From Lobosporangium transversale (taxonomy: Eukaryota > Mortierellomycota > Mortierellomycetes > Mortierellales > Mortierellaceae), in assembly GCF_002105155.1 (NCBI RefSeq), contig NW_019029005.1, positions 473,900 through 537,899 of the forward strand: a stretch of DNA of 64,000 bases, given 5' to 3'. Shown here piece by piece: positions 13,521 through 24,895 of the stretch (position 1 is its first letter; every line of letters starts with the position of its first letter). The position numbers and the translations under genes were made by a program. The notes under the pieces are model-generated. The model was not told the DNA's origin. It was given only the letters and a program-made list of their open reading frames with translations, and did no database searches.

Positions 13521-13724
13521 GGCTTTGGTGGGTTTGGGGTCAGCAGTGATGGTCAATTTGGCTTTAAGAACGTATCCAACGCACCAGGCGGTGCACAATA
13601 TGCCCAGCCGGCCCCAAGTACGCTGACAGGGGGTTTTACATTCAACATGGGTGCTGGTCCAGCTCCTGGTGAGATGCCTGCCAATCGCAAAATTGCAAAG
13701 ATGCGTCAGAAGAAGAGACCTTAA
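8734..13724 (+). CDS. Nup153/Nup1-like FG nucleoporin with two RanBP2 zinc fingers
   Basis: A multi-exon gene. Likely exons include 8734-8839, 9013-9264, 9347-9481, 9595-9709 and 9795-9868, then larger exons from about 10,160. Two nearly identical RanBP2-type zinc fingers lie at about 11,338-11,412 and 11,776-11,850. Both start KWKCPTCDV, keep the conserved Asn, and end KCPCC. Between them and after them are many FG-type repeats (LFG, SFG, FGG) in a Ser/Thr/Pro/Ala-rich sequence to about 13,560. The C-terminus is basic (RKIAKMRQKKRP), as in Nup1/Nup153. Such proteins sit in the nuclear basket of the pore and bind Ran and transport receptors. Low-complexity KE/QE repeats lie at 11,221-11,285 and a polyQ tract at about 13,465-13,517. 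The FG part is broken by at least four one-base frame slips (near 11,965, 12,060, 13,055 and 13,447). The first exon is uncertain. Confidence 0.82.
13463..13517 (+). repeat. CAG/CAA repeat encoding polyglutamine
   Basis: A CAGCAA-type tract at the end of the nucleoporin gene. It gives about 15 Gln in the frame that continues into GGFGGFG and the basic C-terminus. Confidence 0.85.
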
Positions 13725-13983
13725 AAGCGATAGGATAAGACACTATAGAACGATTGTGTCAATCTCCATCATAGACTTTTTTTGCTCCTTGCTTCCTGTA
13801 CCATAATAAAATTCAGAGCTACGTATCGTAGGCCTTAAATTAATTCCACAAACCAGTGCATAAAAATAAAAGAATGCGTATACACTTAGTTTCATAATTT
13901 CATGTTCGTCATGCAAACATAATAACTGGTTTGAATATGAGACAGATGATCTTCTTTTTTTTTTATTTTTGTCTCTCCTTTAG

Positions 13984-16367
13984 TTGCACGGACAACTCTC
14001 TCGTTCTTCCCATCCTTTTCTTTTATTCAACAGATCTTTTATGAAGACTCATGAACACATTTACCAATTCAGTAGAAAGAATAAGTTATACACTTACTGC
14101 CACATTAATAGGGCTGTGGCTGCATCTCTGCGAACACAGCAAATATTTGAATATAGACCTACTCCATCCGAGAACAAAGCAGCCAAAGATACAAGCAATC
14201 GAGTAATCAACATGCAAGGGCTTCAATCTTCTGCACTTGTACCACCGCAGCCTGCGAAGCCTGTGCAACCCGAGAACGAACAACAGTTGAATGAACCTCA
14301 GCAACGAACACAGGCAATTGAAGCATTAGCATCATCAAAAGCTAACCAATTCACACAACAGACGCAGCAACCACAATCGCAACAACAATATCAACATCAT
14401 TACCCATCGGACCCTCGACAGTTAATGCTTCCTCTCCAGCACCCACAAACCCCAATCTCCTCTGTTGATGAACATACATTTCAGAATTCCGATGTATCCA
14501 CAGAGCATTCGAGCAGATATTTCACTAGAAGCTTATCAACTTCATGGCCGCTAAGCAACAATCATAATCTTCACCAATATCAAAGTCAACGAGAGTACCA
14601 GCGTGGTGTCCCACCTACGTCCACTTCATTGACTTCAGCCTCTGGGCATCTAGCACTTCCTGCAGAGGATACTAATAACAGCAATCGCCCAAGGAGATGG
14701 TCTTTGACCGGACGATTTTTTGGTGATCGCAATCGTCGAAAAGTTTGACGGAGCCTTTTCACATACCTCACCGATGTGATAACCAATCTAGCCACGAAAA
14801 GTATCATGGACATAGTACTGAACAAAATAGTGCAAAGGATCGACGGGCTAGTTCGCCGGTCAATATCCAGAAAAACATAGTGAAGCATCGAAACACACAA
14901 ACAGTTCAGACATCAATGCGCCTTCGGCACTCATGGAGGTGAACGTAGAACCAGTATTACAGAGATCCCCCGGGCACTTCTGTCCTCTTTGCGTCGAGTT
15001 TCCATCAGTGGTTTCGGTGCTGACCCTCCACCATCTAGCAGTTGCTCCGGAAATAATGAGGCCATGGCAGCCGCCACTGCAGCCGTCTCAGCATCCATTG
15101 CTGCAGCACTCGGGACATCTCCTCGAAACAAAAACAATCAATTAGATCAATTGGGTCATTTGGATCCGGAAACGAGACAACGCATCATGAAGAAAGGCAA
15201 TGAAGAGGATCATGAGAGTTCCTCAGAAGAGGAGAGAGCTTGGCCGGGTGATAACTTCTATGTAGTCATGGCGATACCAAAGGAATCGTCACAGGATCCA
15301 ATCTCGCTTGCCAAGAGGTTACCAACCAAAAGTATTCTCAAGAAACGATTAGCAGATGCTGCCAATATTAATGCTCAAAATAACAACGTTGTTGCTCCTG
15401 CCGCCATTGCAAGAGTAGAAGCATCAAATGCACCTGTTGCAGACGTGAATGGAGCTGAGTTGATTCGCCTATTGCGACGAAATCTGAAAGGATGACTAAA
15501 TCTCCCATTCTGGGTTCAGAGGATGTACACCCTATGGCAACAGCTGACATGAGTGCAGAGGAAATCAAGAATCTGAAAATGTCGACAGACCATTATGCTG
15601 AACTGATAACCCATTCTCCTACGCCTAGTCATCCTCAGCCACAAGAGGAACGGTCAAGAAGTCCGCAGGGAGAACCATTCGCTACAATACCATCCACATC
15701 ATCACATCCTCTTTTTCGCTGTCAACTGATAGAAGTTCACAGAGACAATAGTGGATGATGCTGATCCCCGCAGCTGCCTTAATTATAACGAAGCGGCAAT
15801 GGCCATCAAAAATTGATGGGGCCCTATTCATCATCACCGAAAGGCGCAGCGATTCCTCCAGATTCCACTCCGGGAATACAATCAAATTCATCTCACCGAA
15901 GTCGACCAACAGGTGGATGGGTACAGGCGCAGTGATTCCTGAGGGGGAGAACTGTCTCAAGCAGAGATGCTCGACAATGAAATGGTTTCGATCAATCAAG
16001 GCCTCAACTACAGCAATAACTTTGACAATAATTATAGCTACAAGTTGCAACGTAATGGGACGATAGACAGTAATAGTAGCAATAATAGAGGGGAAAACAG
16101 CAGCCAGCAATTTGGTTATGATCAGATACAGGACCAAGGACAAGGACACCAGGGCAAGATAAGCGTCGATCGATTAATTTTATGGACCGAATAGAGATTA
16201 TTCCTGTGTACCGTAAGAATGAATATGATCGACAGAGTGACAAGCATGCAACGTTTTTGGTATTGACACCTGAGCTCAAGAATGAGATCCGTGAAGAACT
16301 GAACACTTATAAGCTACGAGAAATGCCAGTCCATGTGGACAGTATGAATAACACAGCATTCCATTAG
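13984..16367 (+). CDS. Bni4-like protein with putative PP1 docking motif
   Basis: A long Ser/Gln-rich coding stretch with frame slips near 14,745, 14,940, 15,490, 15,755 and 16,175. Most of it is disordered. The C-terminal 65 residues look conserved: RRSINFMDRIEIIPVYR, then EYDRQSDK, LTPELKNEIREELNTYKL and a terminal MPVHVDSMNNTAFH. From memory this pattern (a hydrophobic strand, EYDR, a helix with LTP...IKEELN, and a final His/Phe) resembles the C-terminus of fungal Bni4-type bud-neck proteins. Those recruit the PP1 phosphatase Glc7 to septin/chitin synthase sites. RSINF fits the RVxF PP1-docking consensus. The assignment is therefore family recall plus inference. A poly-pyrimidine/AG before 13,984 suggests an intron, so the true start may lie upstream; MKTHEHIYQF at 14,041 is an alternative start. 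Confidence 0.45.
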
Positions 16368-17315
16368 TTTTTTATTATATATTTATTATTGTTATTGTTA
16401 CTACTATTATTTACATGTTATGAATATTTTTTAACCAGTAAATTTAATGTGACCAATAAAATAAAACGGAATGTTAAACAGCTTCGACCTCCGCGGCATA
16501 AAGGCGGCTGGTGCACAATTCTCCAAAGCTGAACAGGGAGAACATTAAAATTAGAAGCGGTTTTAGCTCAGCCTCACCATCGACATGTTTTTTTTACATA
16601 TTTGTACTGTACAACTTTACTTCGCCAGGATGAACATGTGAACACCTGCGCCTTTTTAGCTTATGTAGATCCTCTTACACAGTTCATCTCATCTTCTGTA
16701 GCATCATGTTCAACCAAAAAAAGGGCAGTGTAAAGATATCTGAAAAGGATGGGCTTACGGAAACACTATCCCGAAGGTCGAGGCCTGTTATCCCCTAGTC
16801 CAAAGGATACGCGAACAATCCATTTTCCTGAACTACCCGCGGAAGAATACCCTCCTTAATTTTCTAGCATCCTACTTTTTTTTTTTTTTTTAAAAAAAAA
16901 TATTTATACCTACCTTTCTTTTTTGGTCCTGCTCTTCCTTACTTAGCTTATCTCCCTTACTTGAGTTGTCTTTTCCTTTTCCTTTGTGCTTCTTGTCGGC
17001 TTTTACGTGTAACTAGCCGTACTCCCCCTCCTCTACTTAGCTCCTCTTTTTTTATTCTCTTTCTTTGACTCTTGTTTGTGCAGTTGCCTATGGTCTTTAT
17101 TCATCCTCCCTACTAGCCTTCACACCCTTTTCCCCCCTTTTTTTTCATATCTTACTATTCGTGACAATCGTACAACTGTACATACCCTAACACTCCATCC
17201 TGCACGCACAGTTACACGACGCAACTGCTGGTTATCTTTTTTTGTCTATTCCTCCTTTTCCCCTCACTTCGAAGTCCTGAAGGCGATATTGACCCTTCTC
17301 ACCGTATCGCCAAAA

Positions 17316-17360
<45 letters not shown>

Positions 17361-17422
17361 CTATTGAAGATGATTATTTCAAGCATCACTGTATCGGCAT
17401 CAACTACAAGGACAACTACAGC
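16368..17422. other. intergenic DNA, strongly pyrimidine-rich toward the kelch gene
   Basis: From about 16,880 to 17,340 the plus strand is dominated by C/T, ending in a long T-run followed by an A-run (about 17,321-17,360). It is plausibly the promoter and 5' UTR of the kelch gene. I see no gene in it. Confidence 0.6.
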
Positions 17423-19102
17423 ATGTTTCTTCTCTTACTCTCGCTCCTTTCCTACATCACTAGTCCTGCCGCCGCTCAATATTATACGCCCACTACTACA
17501 TGGGGTAGTGTATCGACCTTTATAGAAGCTCAAAGGTTTATTATCCAAGGCGGTAGCGATGGCACGTACGCAATTCCGCAGACCTTTGAAATCGACCTCT
17601 CTAAATCTTGGGATACTTCCAATGTACCCTACAGACACCTCGCGGATGGCCCTCTGCATATAACCACTATGCGGTACTATTCAACGACAAGCAGAACTGG
17701 CTTATATTTGCAAATACTACCGCAATCCGATACACGATTTCACATGATACCTGGGGTACAAATATCCCAGGCACCTATCTCTGGGGTATAGGGGCTGCTA
17801 GAGATCCAAACACGGGTTATGCGTATGTCCCAAATGGACATTTGTCAAATGGGATCGGCGAAATGGTAGAATACAACCTAGTTAATGGTGAAGGCAAATT
17901 ATTCCCTATGCACCCTAATCTGGATCAAACTTTCTACTACTCTATTGCTTGGAGCGAACAGGCGAGGAAGATGATTTTGTTTGGCGGACGCTTTCAAGGG
18001 AAAACTGCCAACAGTAACCTGTATACCTGGGATAGCCGCGATGGTTGGAGTAGAATTACACCCAACGGTCCTATACCTCTCCACGTTATGGCGCATGCAT
18101 GGTCTCAGCCTATGGAGGCGCCAAAATGATTCTCTTTGGAGGATAGAAAACACAGCCCTGAGTGATATATACATCCTGGACATATCGAACATGACATGGA
18201 CGAAGGGTGCAGATGCTGGTACTCCAAGTGCGCGCGGCTATGCTGCTTGTGCAGTATCCAATGATCTATTTATTGCCTGGGGTGGTGGTGGTGGTGTGCA
18301 GATCCAGTCATACTTCCAACTTGACTGTCATTTACAACATCAAAAAGAATGCCTGGCAGTCTACTTATTCGCCCATACCTGAAACCGACCCTTCTTTTCC
18401 CAGTGGAGGAGGCAGTCCCGCTTTGGGCGCCATCATCGGTGGCGCTGTTGGGGGATTGGCCATTATTGCACTCGTCATTGGATTCTTTGTAACAGAAAAC
18501 GGCAACAAGCGAAGAAGGCCAAGGCTCCGGTATCTACATCCACACCTCAACATCCAACCAATGGTGAAATGACTGTGGCCGCAACAGGAGCAGGAGCTGC
18601 AGAGGAAGCCGCATCAGTAGATCCTGGAAAAGTAGCACAGTACGCTACATGGCAGTACCAGCATCCCCAACCCCAATCTCAACCTCAACCTACCGTCTAC
18701 TCCCAGGCACCATATGCACTATATCAGCCACCTGTTATTCATGACTACCAGCAGCCGTCGCAGATTCAACCACAAATCTTCCAGCCCCAATCAACACCGA
18801 GTCAACAACATCAACAAGCTTATGAGAACGCATATCAACAGCAAAACACCTATGTCCCTCCTTCTTCAGGCACTGCACCTGTGTACAGCCCTCAACCAGA
18901 GGCGTATCAGCAGCCTACAATCTACCAGCCTGCAGGTGGTCCAGTCACGAATATCTCGCCGTTGTTTGAGCATCACCATCAGCAAAAGTCTGAAACACCC
19001 ACGATAGTACCTAGTCAGTCTCTACACAGTCCCCAGCTCATGGCTGTATCAGACAGTTATGTAGATGGTGGTAGCCCCCGTCGGAGTCCTCAAGGCATGT
19101 AA
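17423..19102 (+). CDS. kelch-repeat type I membrane protein
   Basis: The N-terminus MFLLLLSLLSYITSPAAAQ is a good signal peptide. Kelch-like blades follow, visible as RFIIQGGSDGTY, KMILFGG, NLYTWDSRDGW, DIYILDISNMTWTKG and YAACAVSNDLFIAWGGG. A single transmembrane segment, GAIIGGAVGGLAIIALVIGF, lies near 18,430-18,490. It is followed by a Lys/Arg-rich stop-transfer stretch and a Gln/Pro/Tyr-rich cytoplasmic tail ending at 19,102. This architecture (extracellular beta-propeller, one membrane span, low-complexity tail) recalls fungal cell-surface kelch proteins; ligand and role are unknown. Frame slips occur near 17,650, 18,125, 18,300 and 18,515. In each, the blade or tail pattern resumes in another frame. 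No intron is needed to explain the pattern. Confidence 0.7.
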
Positions 19103-19550
19103 CGAAGGCCACGGCAAGGGCCGTCTTTAGGCGGCAGAGGCAAAGAAGCATATATGGTTTTTCTCGTGTATAAAGAATCCTGCAAATCTACTAAATGTCT
19201 ACAATGTCTTTACATAATTATGGCATTAGTAATAACAGTAAATGATAAAAAAAAAAAAAAAAAAAAAAAGGAATGGGATGCCTTTGGGTCTAACCGGATT
19301 AGACCTTTATATAATAAAATATATGTATGCACCAATTCCTCTGCTCCTTCCCTTTTTTATTTGTATCAAAGTTTAGTACTTTCCATTGGATGGATTGTCT
19401 CCTGTCTGGCCACCTTGTTTCCAGTGATGGCAAGTCATTTCTCTTTCTTTTTTTTAGTGTTATATTTTATTATAGCTATTAGAAAAAAGAGAATAAGAGA
19501 AAACAAACAAGTAGCATAGCCGGATGACCTATATGGTTTTTTCCTTTTTT
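19103..19550. other. convergent 3' intergenic region
   Basis: The 3' flanks of the kelch gene (plus) and cyclin gene (minus). The region holds an A-run at about 19,248-19,269 and AATAAA-like sequence near 19,313. Nothing else is visible. Confidence 0.6.
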
Positions 19551-20831
19551 TTACATGAGAGCTGCTGGAGTCGTATTCTGGAAGAAAAAGTCGCTACGGC
19601 TCTTTTTAAGCCTCAGAACACGTTTGGTTAGCTCTGCTTCCTGAGCAGCAGCACTGCTGCTGCCGCTGCTAATGTCGTCTACATCTGTATTAGAGTCTCT
19701 TGAGGACATTTTAGCAATGGTGCTGGCAGATGAATCCGCTTTGAGGGCCGATCCAAATCCGTCACTGGAAGAAACAGCGGTGGAGACAGAGGTCATGGAC
19801 GAGATAGTATGCGTGGACGCTTTCGCACTCAGCAGTGTCGCCGACAAACCCTGGAGCTCTTCAAGCGTAGCACTTGAGTATACATCCAAGTAACAGCCAG
19901 CACCTCTGCGTTCTTGCTCTTCTACTATCATAGTAGACGTATAGAAGCTTGAGCGAGCCTCGAGGCGGTCAGCCTCGCGAACGCTGAGGGGCTTAAGCGT
20001 CCACTTCCTATAACCGGCCCGACAGGCGCTTTGAGATGAAGGTTGCTAGCGAGTGAGGGGGCCGATGATGTACGAATGCCGCTAAGAGCGCTTGTGGGCC
20101 CAAGGCTGCTCATCAATCCATCGCTGGCGCTGCTGCTCCTACTGCTATTTGAACTGATGCTTGTGGATGAAATGCAACTGGCCTGGCTGTTATTCCTGAG
20201 CATTGGTGTCACCATACCCCCCATGCCTCTCCGGTTCATGCTAAGGGACCATTGGCCATAACGCTGGTTATACTGCTGCTCGCTGACATCCCTTAGGCGG
20301 AAGTAATAAGCCGCATACAGGGACCGCTTTACCGAAACATTATACTGGAGTTTAGCCATCGCGAACCGCTCCAACGCATTAACGTCCTTAACAGAAAGGC
20401 CCTCAAAGATGGCGCAAACATCCGAGTTGAAGACTGCAAGGTCCTCCCAAACTTTAATAGAAAGGATCAAGGCTCCTAACAGCAAGCGACGCCAATTGAT
20501 CGCATGGAAGGACAAGTTTCCCAACTCTGTCATACGTTCAACATAAATTAACGTGATAATGGCGTTCTCCGCACCGAGGTTCTATCAGAGTTAGTAAAAA
20601 GAAGAAAAAAAAATTAGGAAACATTTATAGATATTTGATTTAACCATGCTTTATATATATATATACCTGGCTGCAGTCAAAGATAAACCTCATAAAGTCG
20701 AATATATCTGCTTGAGTCATGGTAACCTTTTCAGATGGCACATAGGAAGACGAATTGATAATTCTTTCAGTTCTGCAGTCATTGGTCCTATGGGAATGGA
20801 GTACTTTCTCGTAAAGTACAGTGGTAACCCT

Positions 20832-20875
<44 letters not shown>

Positions 20876-23169
20876 AGAAAATGTTAGGAGTGCTGAAATG
20901 CTAAGAAGAGGTAGCTCGCAAAATTAAGTAAATAAAAAATCCTTACGCCCGCAGAGTTTATCCACATCGCTCTTGGTCATTGTACTGTCGATATATAAGC
21001 TTGAAGTTGAATTACATTTCGTTAACGAAAAGTGAGAAGCCAAGGTCCGGCCCTCAAGCGCGCTCAAAGCCCCAGGCGCAATACCAGTCATAACACTTGT
21101 TGTGGTTTGGAGCGTTAAAGGAGGTTGGTCTGCCACAGTTGTAGCAGTCTCAGTACTTGAATATTTCTTTTTCTTATCATACTTCTTTTCGGCAACAGCC
21201 GTAGCAGATACGCCATGTTGTTTTGCAGGCTCCGTAGACTCGACACCAGATGCGAGTCTATCAGCCTGGTGTTGCTGCTGGGAAGATAATGGTGACGACA
21301 AACACTTTTGCGATTGTTTGTAACAGGTAGACTGTGACGGCAAACCTTGCTCTTCTTTGACCCAGAGCCTTCCTTTGCCAGTATGCCCTCATTCGATTCA
21401 GACCTTGAACCCAGACTTGAATTTAAAAGGGTTGATGACGATGACACCATAGAAACAGAAGGCTTTATTGGATCGCCCATAGTACTCGACATGCCGCCCA
21501 AGAAGTCTTCCGCGCCACTATTCTCGTATTCAGAAACCAAGTAGGTCAAAGAGTCTTCAGAACCGATATCTTTTCCTTTACTGTTACCTAGGCTATCACA
21601 GCCAAGGGCCAGACTGAAGTCAGACTCCGAACTGCAAATAATGTCTACAATTCGCCTGTCACCGAAGTGAGCCTTTTGAAGATTCAGGAGCTTTTGCTGG
21701 CGTTGAGACATGGGGTAAAGTTTTTGTGTAGCCTTTTCTGATGGCGAATTGCTATTATGATGCTGGCGTTGGCTGGCCTTATCGTGATGCTCCTCGTCAC
21801 TGCTATCCTCTATGCTATCCTCTATGCTATCCTCTATGCTATCCTCTATGCTTTGTCGACGAAGCTTGGTTAACTTGGTTCGATGCCCAGTCCTTGATTT
21901 ATTGCCATGATCACACCTGATATAGCTGATAATACTTTCGCTACAATTTTCAGTTTTGGTTTGCCAATGAGGGTCCTGTGTAAGTCCATAGGGCCTATCC
22001 CTTCCTCAGCCTTTCCCCTCACCCCAGTCTTCCTAATCTTCTGACGAGACTTCTTTGCATTATTTGCATTATTAGTGATAATTTCATGCCTCTCTAATGC
22101 CTTACTAATTTGAGCGTCTCCCATAGAGCTCCTCTGGGCTGGCGATCCCCACCAACCTGCGTCATTTGCATCTATCGTACTTGGATCATGTCCGCAAGCG
22201 GATTCTGCTCGAGAGAAAGCAGCAAATTCGATGAAGACTCCTTCAGACCGATCGGCGAGTCGGCTTAGGCTTGTAGAAGAGACAATAACAGAGCTCCACT
22301 CACGGAGCAACTCCTTGACAACGACGACGTGGAAGAGGAGCTGGTGATAGTACTATGGCAATAGCTATCAGTATCAGGTATTTCCTCCTTCTTGGCCTTG
22401 TTTAAACGTGGCAGAAATTGCAATTGGCCTTTTTTGTTCTCAAGTTGACAAGTGATAGGAAAAAAATGACCTTTGCCTTTCTCATCATTTGAACCTTCAT
22501 TTGTGCTACTCTCATCACCGTCTTCATAAGAAGATCCACTGCTCCCAGTGCTATTGCAGCCTGGCCTCTCCTCTTGCCTTCCTCGCCCTCTTTCCATGGC
22601 AAGAAATTACGCCAGTCGTCTGCAACTCTGCGAATTGCCGAAAGTATGCAGAGCCTGGAGAACACTCGCGTAAATTTCTACGAACAATTCTTAACTGTTC
22701 TTTCGCAACTTGCTTTTCTTCTTCCGTATAAAGATTGTCTACAACAGCTGCAATAGTAGTGGTAGTGTTGGCAGGCCGTATAGACGTCCCTGTAGCTTTT
22801 TTGCGTCCAGGAATACTTCGCTTTTTTTTTGTCTTTTTCGGCTTGCAGTTGCTGCTATAGAATAATGGTCACAGCTTTGGTTTATTGCCGGCCACGGAGC
22901 CGATAACCTCGGGGTCCTTGTTGCTGTAGTTTTCTCCTGACTATATTGGCGTTCTGTTGGGATTTTGCATAGGTCTTTCCCTTCTTACTGTTACTACAAA
23001 CGCCGTCGACACTACTCGTACTGGCGGTGCTTCCAGAGCGGCGACGTTGATACTGGTGCACTGCCTGTCGAATGCTATAGAGTGGTGAGCGTGTAGGACT
23101 ATTCAATGGACGGGTCGGAAGGTAATGTTTGTAGTGGCCAACATGGTTTCCGTCAAAACCTGATATCAT
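19551..23169 (-). CDS. cyclin Y-like cyclin with long Ser-rich N-terminal region
   Basis: The cyclin box lies at about 20,720-20,250. MTQADIFDFMRFIFDCSQ precedes an intron (about 20,586-20,668). After it come LGAENAIITLIYVERM, INWRRLLLGALILSIKVWED and LERFAMAKLQYNVSVKRSLY. The pattern (ITLIYVER, KVW-D, N-LER-L--LQYN) is that of cyclin Y/Pcl-type cyclins, which bind CDK14/16- or Pho85-type kinases. The stop is at 19,551-19,553. The C-terminal tail is Ser-rich and passes a frame slip near 19,930. Upstream of the box (20,935-23,169) is a long, frame-broken, Ser/acidic region including an EDSI tandem repeat. I assign it to this gene because it is open, lacks another gene signature and abuts the box; the start MISGFDGNHVGHYKHY at 23,169 is a guess. 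Confidence 0.6.
20834..20873. repeat. poly-T homopolymer of about 40 bases
   Basis: An uninterrupted T-run between coding segments of the cyclin gene, probably intronic. It is among the longest of the many A/T homopolymers in the window. Confidence 0.9.
21801..21852 (-). repeat. 12-base tandem repeat encoding EDSI units
   Basis: About four copies of a 12-mer (TGCTATCCTCTA on the plus strand) inside the cyclin gene. Read on the minus strand it gives repeated Glu-Asp-Ser-Ile. Confidence 0.9.
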
Positions 23170-24044
23170 GCATGGAGGCCCTTCTTGAAGAGGTAGAGAT
23201 AGTAGTCGTAGAAGTAGAGACCGCACCTAGCGGTGGTGGAGGGCAGTAAGGTGCGTACGAGGATTACATGAGCCTTGTCTATAACGGTGGTAATATATGT
23301 GTGTCTTACGGCCTGTTGGGTTTAAGAAAGCGAGGACTATAAACGTAAAAAAAAAAGAAAAAAAAAAAGAAATAGGGAAAAAATCAGCATGCAAATTACA
23401 TTCTACGTGTCTTTACTTTTCGTATTTTTTTTACCAGTAGATTTTCGTGCCTTTAGATGTTGCTTTTAGTAAGCTTATTGAGCTTCCAACAAATTTGCTG
23501 TCCTAGTGTTGTTCTTGGATGAGATAGACTGTTGCTGGTGTCTCTCGTTGCTTTTGTGGAAGCTGGGATGCTCTGGTACTTGAGCATTGAAGAAGAATAG
23601 ATGTTACGGTATGTTTGCGTGTAAATTAAGTGATAGAAACAAAGGGCAGTAAAAGAACAAGAAGTGTAAGCTAGCGCTAGTGTATGGATAGACTATGGAA
23701 GATATTCAGCTGCCTGATGTTTGAAGCAAACAGGGAGTATGGTGAAAGCGCTTGTGTACAGTAGAATGAAAAGGGTTTATAGGCAAGTGAGTGAATGAAA
23801 ACGAGAAAGCAGCAAAGCAGAAAAATAAGTAATTCATAAAAGAGAAACGATTGGGAACTGTTTTTCTTCTTTACTAGAATCAAATGACAAACGAAGGGAT
23901 AATATGAAAATAAAGTGAGATAGGCACACCAATGGTAATGAATGCGTTTTGAGCCTTTTCTTTTCGCTGTTGAGATGGCATCGATGCCAGCTGAACCTGG
24001 AAGGGGACCGGTGGAAACAGAATCGACCAGCGAGAGCAGGGCTG

Positions 24045-24079
<35 letters not shown>

Positions 24080-24895
24080 GTGGAGCCGCTACAAATAAGA
24101 AAACTGGTATTATGTCACATCGATTATCAGCATGTCTGCATGATGGAACAATATCAGCATTGCATACCATAGGAGACCCTTGCATTCTTATATTCTTCTT
24201 AGCAAAACCTCTTAACTTCCTCGCTCTTCATATTAATGCCAACACAATAACTTTTTATGCAATTCTACAACTTTCAGCTAATGGTAAGCAGCGTCAAGGG
24301 ATGGCAGCAATAGTCACAACAGTAGTATGCTCATACTCTCATAGGCTCGCATAGAAAAAGAACAAAGTTAAAGAGGATTCTGATTCGATCTATGAAGCAT
24401 TTTCATTACCTTTGGTGTGCATCAGACTTTTTCTATCTTTTTTGGTAAAGGTTCTATGTAATAGCATCCGGATGCGTTGGCCGCTCTCTCTGTTCTTTTT
24501 TAGTTGCTTTGGTCAATCACTTTGGGGAGTTTATGTCATTTGGGTTTTTTTGGCCGAGAAAGAGTCGGAGAAGCAAGACCAACACACAACATTGCGGAAG
24601 TTGAATTTTTTAAAAAAAAAACTTGCCCTGTGCGTAACAACGCGTGTCAGGTCACACACGACAATCTGATCAGAAACAGAAGGCTCATTCCATTACAGCC
24701 ACTGAAGAAACAGGACCCATCCTTCCCTTCATCCCGCTCCAGTTGTACATGCTTCGTAAAGTTAGCCGCAACACAGTGACAGCAAGAAGACATATATCTC
24801 ATCTTCCCTGAAGCAGCACCAACTTTGGATATACTCCACCATTAGTTTACGCCTTAAGCGATCAAGTAAGCGAAACTATCTACTACCTCATTTTC
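23170..24895. other. long intergenic region between divergent genes
   Basis: About 1.7 kb between the minus-strand cyclin gene and the plus-strand EXD2-domain gene. It includes A-rich tracts near 23,347-23,370 and a T-run at about 24,049-24,078. Only short, compositionally unconvincing open frames are present. Confidence 0.55.

Noticed and set aside
22265-22756. An independent gene in the Ser-rich region upstream of the cyclin box
   Set aside because: I saw no start, domain or intron pattern setting it apart. It was kept as part of the cyclin Y-like gene with low certainty.
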